8,569 nucleotides of DNA from NCBI GenBank assembly GCA_025351675.1, contig JANXVK010000468.1:1-8569 (forward strand). The letters are read 5' to 3'. The position numbers and the translations under genes are program-made. The DNA comes from Rhizobacter sp. (GTDB lineage: Bacteria; Pseudomonadota; Gammaproteobacteria; Burkholderiales; Burkholderiaceae_C). A model generated the notes under the pieces. That model did not search any database. It had not been told where the DNA came from and saw only the letters and a list, made by a program, of their open reading frames with translations. This document shows positions 1 through 5,904 of this stretch, piece by piece (the stretch's first letter is position 1; each line of letters opens with the position of its first letter).

Positions 1-565
1 ACGAGGTGGGTTCGTCGAGGATCATCAGCGCGAGCGGCCGCTCGCCCGGCGCGAACGCGCGCGCGATCTCGACCATCTGGCGCTGCCCGATCGGCAGCTC
101 GCCAGCACGTTGCCCGGCGCGCAGGCCGTGGCCCGGAAAGATGCGGTCCAGCGAATCGATCAGCATCGCGCCGGCGCGCACGCGCCAGCCGCGGCCGCGC
201 ACTTCGGGCGCCACCAGGCGCATGTTCTCGGCGAGCGTCAGGTTGTCGCACAGCGAGAGTTCCTGGAACACGCAGCGCAGGCCCAGGCGCTGCGCCTCGC
301 GCACCGACCAGTGGCGCCCGCCCGGCCGGCCCGCGACGCGCAGCTCACCGCGGTCGGCCGCGAGCGTGCCGCACAGCAGGTTCATCAGCGTTGACTTGCC
401 GGCGCCGTTGTGGCCGACGATACCGATGCATTCGCCGCGCGCCACCTGCAGCGCGACACCGCGCAGCGCCTGCACGGCGCCGAACGATTTCGCGGCGTCG
501 ACCATCTCGAGCAGCGGAACTTCCAGCGGCGGCACCGGCGTGCCCCCGCTGCGGGCCTCCGTCAT
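1..565 (-). CDS. Sugar ABC transporter ATP-binding protein, N-terminal part (cut by window edge)
   Basis: This is the ATPase of a carbohydrate importer; it would hydrolyse ATP at the inner membrane to drive uptake of the ligand bound by the neighbouring periplasmic protein. The first 188 residues are visible. They show Walker A GHNGAGKST (residues 51-59), a Q-loop glutamine at about 101 in VFQELSL, an ABC signature in the variant form LPIGQRQ (about 157-163) and Walker B LALMILDEPTS at the window edge (D184, E185). RbsA/XylG-type sugar ATPases are about 500 residues with two fused ABC domains, so most of the first domain is present and the second lies outside. The ATG at 565-563 overlaps the TGA of the binding-protein gene by one base (TGATG), which implies translational coupling. 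An AAGG about 7 bases upstream can serve as ribosome binding site. A permease gene probably follows beyond the edge (inference). Confidence 0.93.
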   Translation of the reverse strand, partial: MTEARSGGTPVPPLEVPLLEMVDAAKSFGAVQALRGVALQVARGECIGIVGHNGAGKSTLMNLLCGTLAADRGELRVAGRPGGRHWSVREAQRLGLRCVFQELSLCDNLTLAENMRLVAPEVRGRGWRVRAGAMLIDSLDRIFPGHGLRAGQRAGELPIGQRQMVEIARAFAPGERPLALMILDEPTS

Positions 566-1584
566 CACTTCGCCTTGGCGATGAAATCGATCACTTCCTT
601 CTGCGAATACTCGACGTTGACGACGCTGCCGACTTCGGTCGCCTTCAATGCGGCGTCGAGCGTGTCCTGAGTGACCACGCTGATCGGCAGCTTCATGTCC
701 TTCGGTACCTTGGCGCCCGAGAGAATCTGTTGCGCGACCCAGAACGCGAAGGTCGATGCGCCCGGTGCGATGCTGGCCGACATGGTTTCGTATTTGTTCG
801 CGTCGCGCTGCTCCTTCCACCACGCGAGTTCGTCTTGTCTGTTGCCCATGAAGATCACCGGCGTCGCGCGGCCGGCGGCCTTGAAGGCCTGCGCCGCGCC
901 GTAGCCGTCGCCACCCTGCGTGGCGACCGCGACCACCGGCGGCAGCGTCGAGAGGATCGCCGAGACCTCTTTCTGCGCCACCGTCTGCGTCCAGTTGCCG
1001 TGCACCGAGCCGACTATTTTGTATTCGGGCCGCTTCGCCACCGCGCCGGTGATACCGGCGTGGATCTCGTCGTCGACGAAAACGCCCGCGATGCCGCGAA
1101 TCTCGAGCAGGTTGCCTTTCAGCCCGCGCTTGGCGAAATAGTCGACCTGCATCGCGCCGAGCTGCTTGAAGTCGACCGCGATGCGGTACGCGCACGGCTC
1201 GGTGACGATGCCGTCGAACGAGACGACGACGATGCCGGCATCGCAGGCCTGCTTGATCGCACCGTTCAGAGCGGTCGGTGAGGCGGCGTTGACGACGATC
1301 GCGTCGAAGCCCTGCAGGATCATGTTCTGGATCTGCGCCGCCTGCTCGGTGGCCTGGTTCTCCGAGGTCGTGAAGCTTGGCGCCTGCGCGACGACCTTCT
1401 TCGCGAGCGCCTCTTTGGTGACCTTGTCCCAGCTCTTCAGCATGGCCTGGCGCCACGAATTGCCGGCGAAGTTGTTCGACAGCGCGATCTTCTTCGACGT
1501 GGTGTCGACCGCGAAAGAAGGGCTCGCTGAAAGCGCCAGCAAGCTGGCCGCGAGGGCCACGGGAACGAGTGTGGTTCGGTTCAA
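565..1584 (-). CDS. Periplasmic sugar-binding protein of an ABC importer (Peripla_BP_4 / RbsB-like)
   Basis: This is a predicted secreted solute receptor of 339 residues that would capture a sugar or sugar derivative in the periplasm and deliver it to the ABC importer. The N-terminus is a signal peptide: MNRTT, a hydrophobic core at about 6-20, and a likely cleavage after SFA at residue 25. The mature part has the two-lobe type I fold pattern, with a first strand KKIALSNNF (about 31-39), DAIVVNAASPTA (about 94-105), GIVVVSFDG (about 117-125), GNLLEIRG (about 157-164) and TPVIFMG (about 241-247). Cys114 and Cys131 are the only cysteines and may form a disulfide. I chose the TTG at 1584-1582 because AGGAGA lies 6 bases upstream and the signal peptide then starts properly. 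An in-frame ATG at 1629 would add 15 residues (MASGQ...) in front of the signal and looks less likely. The exact ligand cannot be read from the sequence. Confidence 0.93.
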   Translation of the reverse strand: MNRTTLVPVALAASLLALSASPSFAVDTTSKKIALSNNFAGNSWRQAMLKSWDKVTKEALAKKVVAQAPSFTTSENQATEQAAQIQNMILQGFDAIVVNAASPTALNGAIKQACDAGIVVVSFDGIVTEPCAYRIAVDFKQLGAMQVDYFAKRGLKGNLLEIRGIAGVFVDDEIHAGITGAVAKRPEYKIVGSVHGNWTQTVAQKEVSAILSTLPPVVAVATQGGDGYGAAQAFKAAGRATPVIFMGNRQDELAWWKEQRDANKYETMSASIAPGASTFAFWVAQQILSGAKVPKDMKLPISVVTQDTLDAALKATEVGSVVNVEYSQKEVIDFIAKAK

Positions 1585-1590
1585 GGGATG

Positions 1591-1596
1591 TCTCCT
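1591..1596 (-). promoter_or_regulatory. Shine-Dalgarno AGGAGA deciding the TTG start of the sugar-binding protein
   Basis: On the minus strand AGGAGA is followed by six bases (CATCCC) and then TTG. It is the strongest ribosome binding site in the window and supports the non-ATG start at 1584 over the upstream ATG at 1629. Confidence 0.75.
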
Positions 1597-1646
1597 GTTT
1601 TGAATCTGGAATCGCTGCCCCGATGCCATGGTTTTGTTCGCGATCG

Positions 1647-1665
1647 ACCGGCCGGGCAGGCCGGT
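1647..1665. other. Intergenic hairpin between the dehydrogenase and the sugar-binding protein genes
   Basis: ACCGGCC and GGCCGGT form a perfect 7-bp inverted repeat around a 5-base loop (GGGCA on the plus strand). On the plus strand a T run follows (1665-1668), but no plus-strand gene ends here. Read in the operon direction the stem is preceded by AAAA and followed by CGATCGCG, so it is not a standard intrinsic terminator. It could stabilise the 5' end of a processed transport-gene mRNA or set the ratio between enzyme and transporter expression, as intercistronic stems upstream of binding-protein genes can do. The function is inferred. Confidence 0.5.
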
Positions 1666-1688
1666 TTTGAAATGATGGGCGCGTGGTC

Positions 1689-2459
1689 TCAGTTCGACCA
1701 GCCGCCGTCGATGACCTGCGCGGTGCCGGTCGTGAACGCGGATTCGTCGGACGCCAGATAGACCGCCAGCGCCGCGATTTCGGCCGTCGTGCCCACACGC
1801 CCCATCGGCTGGCGCGCGACGAACCAGGCTTCGGCCTGCTCGATCGTCTGGTTCGTCGATTGTGCGAGCGCCGCCATCCGGTCGCGCAGCGAGGGCGATT
1901 CGACCGTGCCCGGGCAGATCGCGTTGCAGCGCACGCCCTTCGTGATGAAGTCGGCCGCGATCGATTTCGTCATGCCGATCACCGCCGCTTTCGTCGCGCC
2001 GTAGACGAAGCGGTTCGGCGCGCCCTTGATGCTGCCGGCCACCGAGGCCACGTTGATGATCGACCCCTGGCCCTTCCCCGCAGCGGCCGATTCGAGCATG
2101 CCGGGCAGGAACGCGCGCGTCATGCGATACCTCGCGCGCACGTTCAGGTTGAACGAGAACTCGAACGCCTTCTCGTCGCAGTCGAGGATCGTGCCGGCAT
2201 GCACGTAGCCAGCGCCGTTGAACAGGATGTTGACGGCGCCGGCCGCCTGCGCCGCCGCCGTCACCGCGTTCGGGTCGGTCACATCGAGCAGGCGCGTTTC
2301 GCAGCCGGTCGTCTTGGCCAGATCGGCGAGCAGCGCCTCGTTGATGTCGGTCGCGATCACGCGCGCGCCTTCGCGCACGAAGGCCTCGGCGGTCGCGCGG
2401 CCGATGCCCTGACCGGCGGCGGTCACGAACGCGGTCTTGCCCTTCAGTCGATTCGTCAT
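1689..2459 (-). CDS. NAD-dependent short-chain dehydrogenase, DHRS6 / 2-keto-3-deoxy-fuconate dehydrogenase-like
   Basis: This is a cytosolic 256-residue classical SDR that would oxidise a hydroxyl group using NAD+. It shows the cofactor motif TAAGQGIG (13-20), Asp38 in ATDIN at the end of the second strand (favouring NAD over NADP), NGAG (81-84), N106 in NLNV, and a catalytic set of S139, Y153 and K157 (YGATK). From memory it aligns along its whole length with human DHRS6/BDH2 (shared ATDIN, LDV, LNVR, NPC-like CPGTV, ASDES and IDGGW blocks). Arg150, Arg194 and Arg216 fall at the positions of the DHRS6 arginines 144, 188 and 205 that line the acid-binding pocket. That points to a carboxylated substrate; bacterial relatives include 2-keto-3-deoxy-L-fuconate dehydrogenase. 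It sits 25 bp after the idonate dehydrogenase-like gene, so it may catalyse a linked step. An IdnO-like 5-ketogluconate reductase role is possible but less supported by these residues. Confidence 0.9.
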   Translation of the reverse strand: MTNRLKGKTAFVTAAGQGIGRATAEAFVREGARVIATDINEALLADLAKTTGCETRLLDVTDPNAVTAAAQAAGAVNILFNGAGYVHAGTILDCDEKAFEFSFNLNVRARYRMTRAFLPGMLESAAAGKGQGSIINVASVAGSIKGAPNRFVYGATKAAVIGMTKSIAADFITKGVRCNAICPGTVESPSLRDRMAALAQSTNQTIEQAEAWFVARQPMGRVGTTAEIAALAVYLASDESAFTTGTAQVIDGGWSN

Positions 2460-2484
2460 GGTGATGTTGTCTCGTGGGTTGAAA

Positions 2485-3513
2485 TCAGTCGCACACGACC
2501 TGAACCTTGGTGCTGCGGGTGCGGTCGCTCGCGAGCTCGAAGGCTTCGAGCGAGCGGCTCAGGGGAATCTGCGCGCTGAGCAGCGGCTTCACGTCGACCT
2601 TGCCGGTGCGCAGGTACTGCACCGCCCAGTCGAACGCGTGCGCGGCGCGGAACGCGCCGACGTAATCGAGCTCGCGCGCCATGATGCTGTTGGCCGGAAA
2701 CTGCACGCCCTCGGCCGGCAAGGTGCCGACCTGCACGATGCGGCCACCCTTGCGCGCGGCCTTCAGGCAGGTCGCGAGCGCGGCGGGGCTGCCGGCGGCT
2801 TCGATGCACACGTCTGCGACGTCGGTCAGTTCGGCCTCGGCCGCCTGGTCGCTGCGGATTACCTGATCGGCGCCGACGACCTTCGCCATCGCCAGTGGCC
2901 GCTCGGCGATGTCGCAGCAGATGATCCACGCCGCGCCGGCGAGCTTCGCGGCGATCACGCTCATGCAGCCGATCGTGCCGCCGCCGGTGACGAGCACCGT
3001 CTTGCCCGTGAGGTGGCCGGCGCGGTGCACCGCGTGCAGCCCGATCGAAAGCGGCTCGGCGCAGGCGAGTTCGCCGAGCGAGATGTCTTCATGAATCGGC
3101 GTGAGCTGCCGTTCGCCCATCACGAAGCGCTCGCGGAACATGCCCTGCACGTGCGGGAACACGCTCGCGCTGCCGAGAAAGCGCATGTGGCGGCACAGGT
3201 TGAGGCGCCCGCCGTTGCAGTAGTCGCACTGCCCGCAGGCGTGCGACGGGTTGATCGCGACCTTGTCCCCGACCTTCACTCGCGTGACCGCGGCGCCGAT
3301 GCGCGCGACCGTGCCCGAGACCTCGTGCCCCGGGATCAGCGGCTCGCGCACGACGAACGCACCGACCCGGCCGTGCTGGTAGTAGTGCAGGTCGGAGCCG
3401 CAGATGCCGCCGGCGCCGAGGCGCATTTCCACGTCGGTCGGGCCAAGTTCGGCGGCAGCGTCGTCTTCGAGGCGCAGGTCTTTGGCGCCGTGGATTCTGC
3501 AAGTCAGTGACAT
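2485..3513 (-). CDS. idnD: Zinc-dependent alcohol dehydrogenase, L-idonate 5-dehydrogenase-like
   Basis: This is a cytosolic medium-chain dehydrogenase of 342 residues. The likely reaction is L-idonate + NAD(P)+ to 5-keto-D-gluconate, or the same oxidation of a related polyol or sugar acid. The GroES-like N-domain has GGICGSDLHYYQ (35-46) with catalytic zinc ligand Cys38, GHE (62-64) and Glu153 in CAEP. The structural zinc site is Cys93, Cys96, Cys99 and Cys107. The Rossmann motif is GGGTIG (177-182), and Asp201 ends the second strand, which favours NAD. From memory it shares with E. coli IdnD the stretches GGICGSDLHYYQ, VAINPS, MRF.GSA, FPHV and PLLSA, a closer match than to sorbitol or threonine dehydrogenases. 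The ATG at 3513 is preceded by only a weak GAAG, and the regulator gene ends 14 bp upstream, so the two are co-transcribed. The exact substrate is inferred from family resemblance. Confidence 0.85.
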   Translation of the reverse strand: MSLTCRIHGAKDLRLEDDAAAELGPTDVEMRLGAGGICGSDLHYYQHGRVGAFVVREPLIPGHEVSGTVARIGAAVTRVKVGDKVAINPSHACGQCDYCNGGRLNLCRHMRFLGSASVFPHVQGMFRERFVMGERQLTPIHEDISLGELACAEPLSIGLHAVHRAGHLTGKTVLVTGGGTIGCMSVIAAKLAGAAWIICCDIAERPLAMAKVVGADQVIRSDQAAEAELTDVADVCIEAAGSPAALATCLKAARKGGRIVQVGTLPAEGVQFPANSIMARELDYVGAFRAAHAFDWAVQYLRTGKVDVKPLLSAQIPLSRSLEAFELASDRTRSTKVQVVCD

Positions 3514-3527
3514 GCTCGTGTCTTCGT

Positions 3528-4316
3528 TCAGGCGGCCTTGCGGGCCGGTGGTTTCCGTTTGACCGGCACGACCGAGGCGGCCTGCCGCGCGCTGACAATG
3601 CTCGCAGTGAAGCGGTCGTGCGAGTTCGTCAGGTGCGTGGTCATCGCTGTGCGAGCGGCCTCGGGCGACCGGCCCGCGATCGCCTCGATCACCGCGAGGT
3701 GTTCGACGATCGCGTCGCGCCAGCTGCGTTCGGTCTCGAAGTGGCCGATCAGCTGCTCGGCAACCGGGTTGTGGCGCGCGTCGTGCAGCTCGCCGACGAT
3801 GCGCACCAGCACCGCGTTCTCCGACGCCTCGGCGATCCGCGCATGAAACAACCGGTCGCCGCGCCACGCGAGGTGACCCGCGTCGAGCTCGTGCTGCATC
3901 AGCGCGACCGCATTGCGCAGCCCGGCGATCTGCGCCTTCTTCATGTGCTGCGCGGCGTGCGCGGCCAAGCCGCTCTCGATCAGCTGGCGTGCGCGGATCG
4001 TCTCCAGCGGCCCTTCTTCGGTGTTCAGCGAGCGCGGCATGCGCCCTGCGTCGACCGGCAGCACGTAGATGCCCGAGCCCATGCGCACCTCGACCAGGCC
4101 TTCGACTTCGAGCGCGATCAACGCCTCGCGCACCGACGGCCGCGAGACGCCGAGCTGCAACGCCAGATCGCGCTCGGGCGGCAGCCGCGCGCCGATCTCG
4201 TACTCGCCGCGCTCGATCACACCGCGCAACTGGTCGGCGATCTGGCGGTACAGGCGACGGGGCTCGATGGTCTGGATCGGCATGGCGGTTGGCGAGGGCA
4301 GCGCGTTGGTGGTCAA
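3528..4316 (-). CDS. GntR-family transcriptional regulator, FadR/FCD type
   Basis: This is a 262-residue DNA-binding regulator that heads the sugar operon and probably represses it until a pathway acid binds. The winged helix lies at about 20-86: LYRQIADQLR, then the GntR hallmark LPPERDLALQLGVSRPSVREAL (45-66), and the wing GSGIYV. The C-terminal all-helical FCD ligand domain covers about 105-235. Its likely metal ligands are Asp154 and His158 (GDRLFH), His206 (EHLAVI) and His228 (MTTHL); such a metal site usually binds carboxylate effectors. The C-terminus ends in a basic tail (KRKPPARKAA). The start is uncertain: TTG at 4316 gives the length used here and has a short AGG just upstream. The in-frame ATG at 4283 (MPIQTIEPRR) would remove 11 residues but has no visible ribosome binding site. 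A promoter and an inverted repeat lie directly upstream, which suggests autoregulation. Confidence 0.93.
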   Translation of the reverse strand: MTTNALPSPTAMPIQTIEPRRLYRQIADQLRGVIERGEYEIGARLPPERDLALQLGVSRPSVREALIALEVEGLVEVRMGSGIYVLPVDAGRMPRSLNTEEGPLETIRARQLIESGLAAHAAQHMKKAQIAGLRNAVALMQHELDAGHLAWRGDRLFHARIAEASENAVLVRIVGELHDARHNPVAEQLIGHFETERSWRDAIVEHLAVIEAIAGRSPEAARTAMTTHLTNSHDRFTASIVSARQAASVVPVKRKPPARKAA

Positions 4317-4328
4317 GTGGCCTGACCA
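4310..4328. promoter_or_regulatory. Putative operator of the GntR/FadR-type regulator
   Basis: TGGTCA (4310-4315) and TGACCA (4323-4328) are a perfect 6-bp inverted repeat with a 7-base spacer. A second reading lies within it: on the minus strand TGGTCAGGCCA (4328-4318) is a near-palindrome that fits the FadR-subfamily pattern TNGTNNNACNA with one mismatch. The site sits directly downstream of the predicted transcription start and overlaps the first codons of the regulator, as expected for negative autoregulation. It could also affect the divergent pump operon, whose start codon is about 155 bp away. Which of the two dyads is bound cannot be told from sequence alone. Confidence 0.55.
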
Positions 4329-4338
4329 ATTGCGGTAA

Positions 4339-4368
4339 AGAATAGTGGATGCGCGACGAATGCGTCAA
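4339..4368 (-). promoter_or_regulatory. Sigma70-like promoter of the regulator/sugar operon
   Basis: On the minus strand TTGACG (4368-4363, five of six matches to the -35 consensus) is followed by an 18-base spacer and TATTCT (4344-4339, four of six to the -10). Transcription would begin near 4332, only about 16 bases before the TTG start at 4316 or about 50 bases before the ATG at 4283. The inverted repeat at 4310-4328 would then lie just downstream of the start point, a position suited to repression. Confidence 0.55.
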
Positions 4369-4482
4369 CATGGTGGTTGCCCTTGCCCAGCCGCCGTACG
4401 CGTGCCTGCGCCGCGCCTGTGTCGTTTAGCTGGAACAATCGCAGCGCGCCGGCGGCCCGCCGACAACCCGACCCCGAACACC

Positions 4483-5877
4483 ATGGATCAGCCCCGACCC
4501 ACTCCGCCTGCCGTGCCCGTCGAACCCGAGCCCGCGCCGAAACGGCGGCGCTGGCTCGGCAGCCTGATCGCGGTTCTGCTGCTCGCTGCGCTCGGTGGCC
4601 TCGCGTGGTACCTCACGCACCGCCCCGTGGCCACACCCGCCGGCGCGACGGGCGGTGGTCCGGGCGGGCTTGGCGGTCCCGGTGGGCGCGGCGGGCGCGG
4701 CGCTGGTGCCAGCACGGTCGGCATTGCGACCGCGAAGCGGGCCGACATCCCGGTGTTCATCGAGGCGCTCGGTACCGTCACGCCGGTCGCGAATGTCACG
4801 GTGCAGGCCCAAGTCTCCGGCGTCTTGACCCAGGTGCTGTTCAGGGAAGGCCAGATGGTAAAGAAGGGCGACGTGCTCGCGACGATAGCCCCGCAGCCGT
4901 TCCAGCTCGCGCTCGCGCAGGCGACCGGTGCGCGCACCCGCGACGAGGCGCAGCTCGAAGCGGCGCGCGTCACGCTGAAGCGCTATCAAACACTGCTCGG
5001 CCAGGACTCGATCGCGCGCCAAGAGGTCGACACCCAAGCTGCGCTCGTCAAGCAGATCGAAGGCACGGTGGCGATCGATCGGTCGGCCGAGAACACCGCG
5101 AAGCTGAACCTCGGCTACACCCGCATCGTCGCGCCGATCGCGGGCCGCGTCGGCCTGCGCCCGGTCGATGCCGGCAACATCATCTCGACCGGCAGTACCA
5201 CCGGCGTCGCGGTGATCACGCAGGTCGCGCCGATCGACGTCGAATTCGCGATCCCGCAAGACCGCATCCCCGAAATCCAGGCGCGGCTGAACGACGGCGC
5301 GACGCTGCCGGTCGAGGCCTGGGACCGCACCCGCACGAAAAAGCTGGACGACGGCCAGTTCCTCACGCTCGACAACGCCGTCGATACTACCACCGGCACC
5401 GTGAAGGCGAAGTCGCGCTACCCGAACGCCGTCCGCAACCTGTTCCCGAACCAGTTCGTCAACATCAAGCTGCTGCTGCGCACGATCGCCGGCGCGGTCG
5501 TGGTGCCGGTGACGGCGCTGCGCCACGGGCCGAACGGCGACTTCGTCTACGTGATGAGGGAAGGCAACACGGTCGAGTTGCGCAACGTGACGCGAGGCGA
5601 GTCCGGCATTGAGAACGTCGCGATCGCGACCGGCCTGGCGGCCGGCGAGGTCGTCGTCACCGAGGGCGGCGATCGCCTGAAGGACGGCGCGCGCGTGCAG
5701 ACATCGGTCGATCGGCCGGCGGGCGCGGCTTCGAGCGCGCGCGGGGCGCGCGGCTACGGCGCCAGCGCGGCCAGCGGCGCAGGGGGAGGCGCGAGCGGCG
5801 CCGGCTTCGAGGGCCAACGCCGGCGGGCGTCCGATGCGGGCGGCGACATGCCCGCCGCCGCCAGTGCGCCGCGCTGA
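4483..5877 (+). CDS. mdtA: RND multidrug efflux periplasmic adaptor subunit, MdtA/MuxA type
   Basis: This is a 464-residue membrane-fusion protein that would bridge an inner-membrane RND pump and a TolC-like outer-membrane channel. It has a proline-rich cytoplasmic tail with a basic stop (KRRRW, 20-24), a single membrane anchor (about 25-44) and a glycine-rich linker (about 55-76). The lipoyl-like half motif GTVTPVANVTVQAQVSGV (97-114) follows, then a helical hairpin (about 140-210), the second lipoyl half (TRIVAPIAGRVGLRPVD), and the beta-barrel and membrane-proximal domains (EAWDRT.TKKL, LDN..D.TTGT, LFPNQFVN). From memory these blocks match E. coli MdtA closely. The C-terminus (about 410-464) is a Gly/Ala/Arg-rich tail. 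I chose the ATG at 4483 because the anchor starts soon after and the frame upstream looks non-coding. No clear Shine-Dalgarno or confident promoter is visible in the 166-bp shared upstream region. The transporter gene begins 27 bp after its stop. Confidence 0.95.
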   Translation: MDQPRPTPPAVPVEPEPAPKRRRWLGSLIAVLLLAALGGLAWYLTHRPVATPAGATGGGPGGLGGPGGRGGRGAGASTVGIATAKRADIPVFIEALGTVTPVANVTVQAQVSGVLTQVLFREGQMVKKGDVLATIAPQPFQLALAQATGARTRDEAQLEAARVTLKRYQTLLGQDSIARQEVDTQAALVKQIEGTVAIDRSAENTAKLNLGYTRIVAPIAGRVGLRPVDAGNIISTGSTTGVAVITQVAPIDVEFAIPQDRIPEIQARLNDGATLPVEAWDRTRTKKLDDGQFLTLDNAVDTTTGTVKAKSRYPNAVRNLFPNQFVNIKLLLRTIAGAVVVPVTALRHGPNGDFVYVMREGNTVELRNVTRGESGIENVAIATGLAAGEVVVTEGGDRLKDGARVQTSVDRPAGAASSARGARGYGASAASGAGGGASGAGFEGQRRRASDAGGDMPAAASAPR

Positions 5878-5904
5878 TCTGCGGCCGCGCGCCGGAACGA
5901 TCCG

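Noticed and set aside
1647..1668. Intrinsic terminator (stem plus T run on the plus strand)
   Set aside because: No plus-strand gene ends here. In the operon direction the stem lacks a following T run.
2485..4371. Extension of the idonate dehydrogenase-like frame upstream of 3513 into the regulator gene
   Set aside because: The upstream 286 codons give an Arg-rich product without domains and overlap the well-supported regulator. The domain and family length start at 3513.
4322..4470. Plus-strand promoter for the pump operon (weak CTGACC/TAGTGG or AACAAT hexamers)
   Set aside because: Spacing or matches are poor for every candidate, and none stands out from background.
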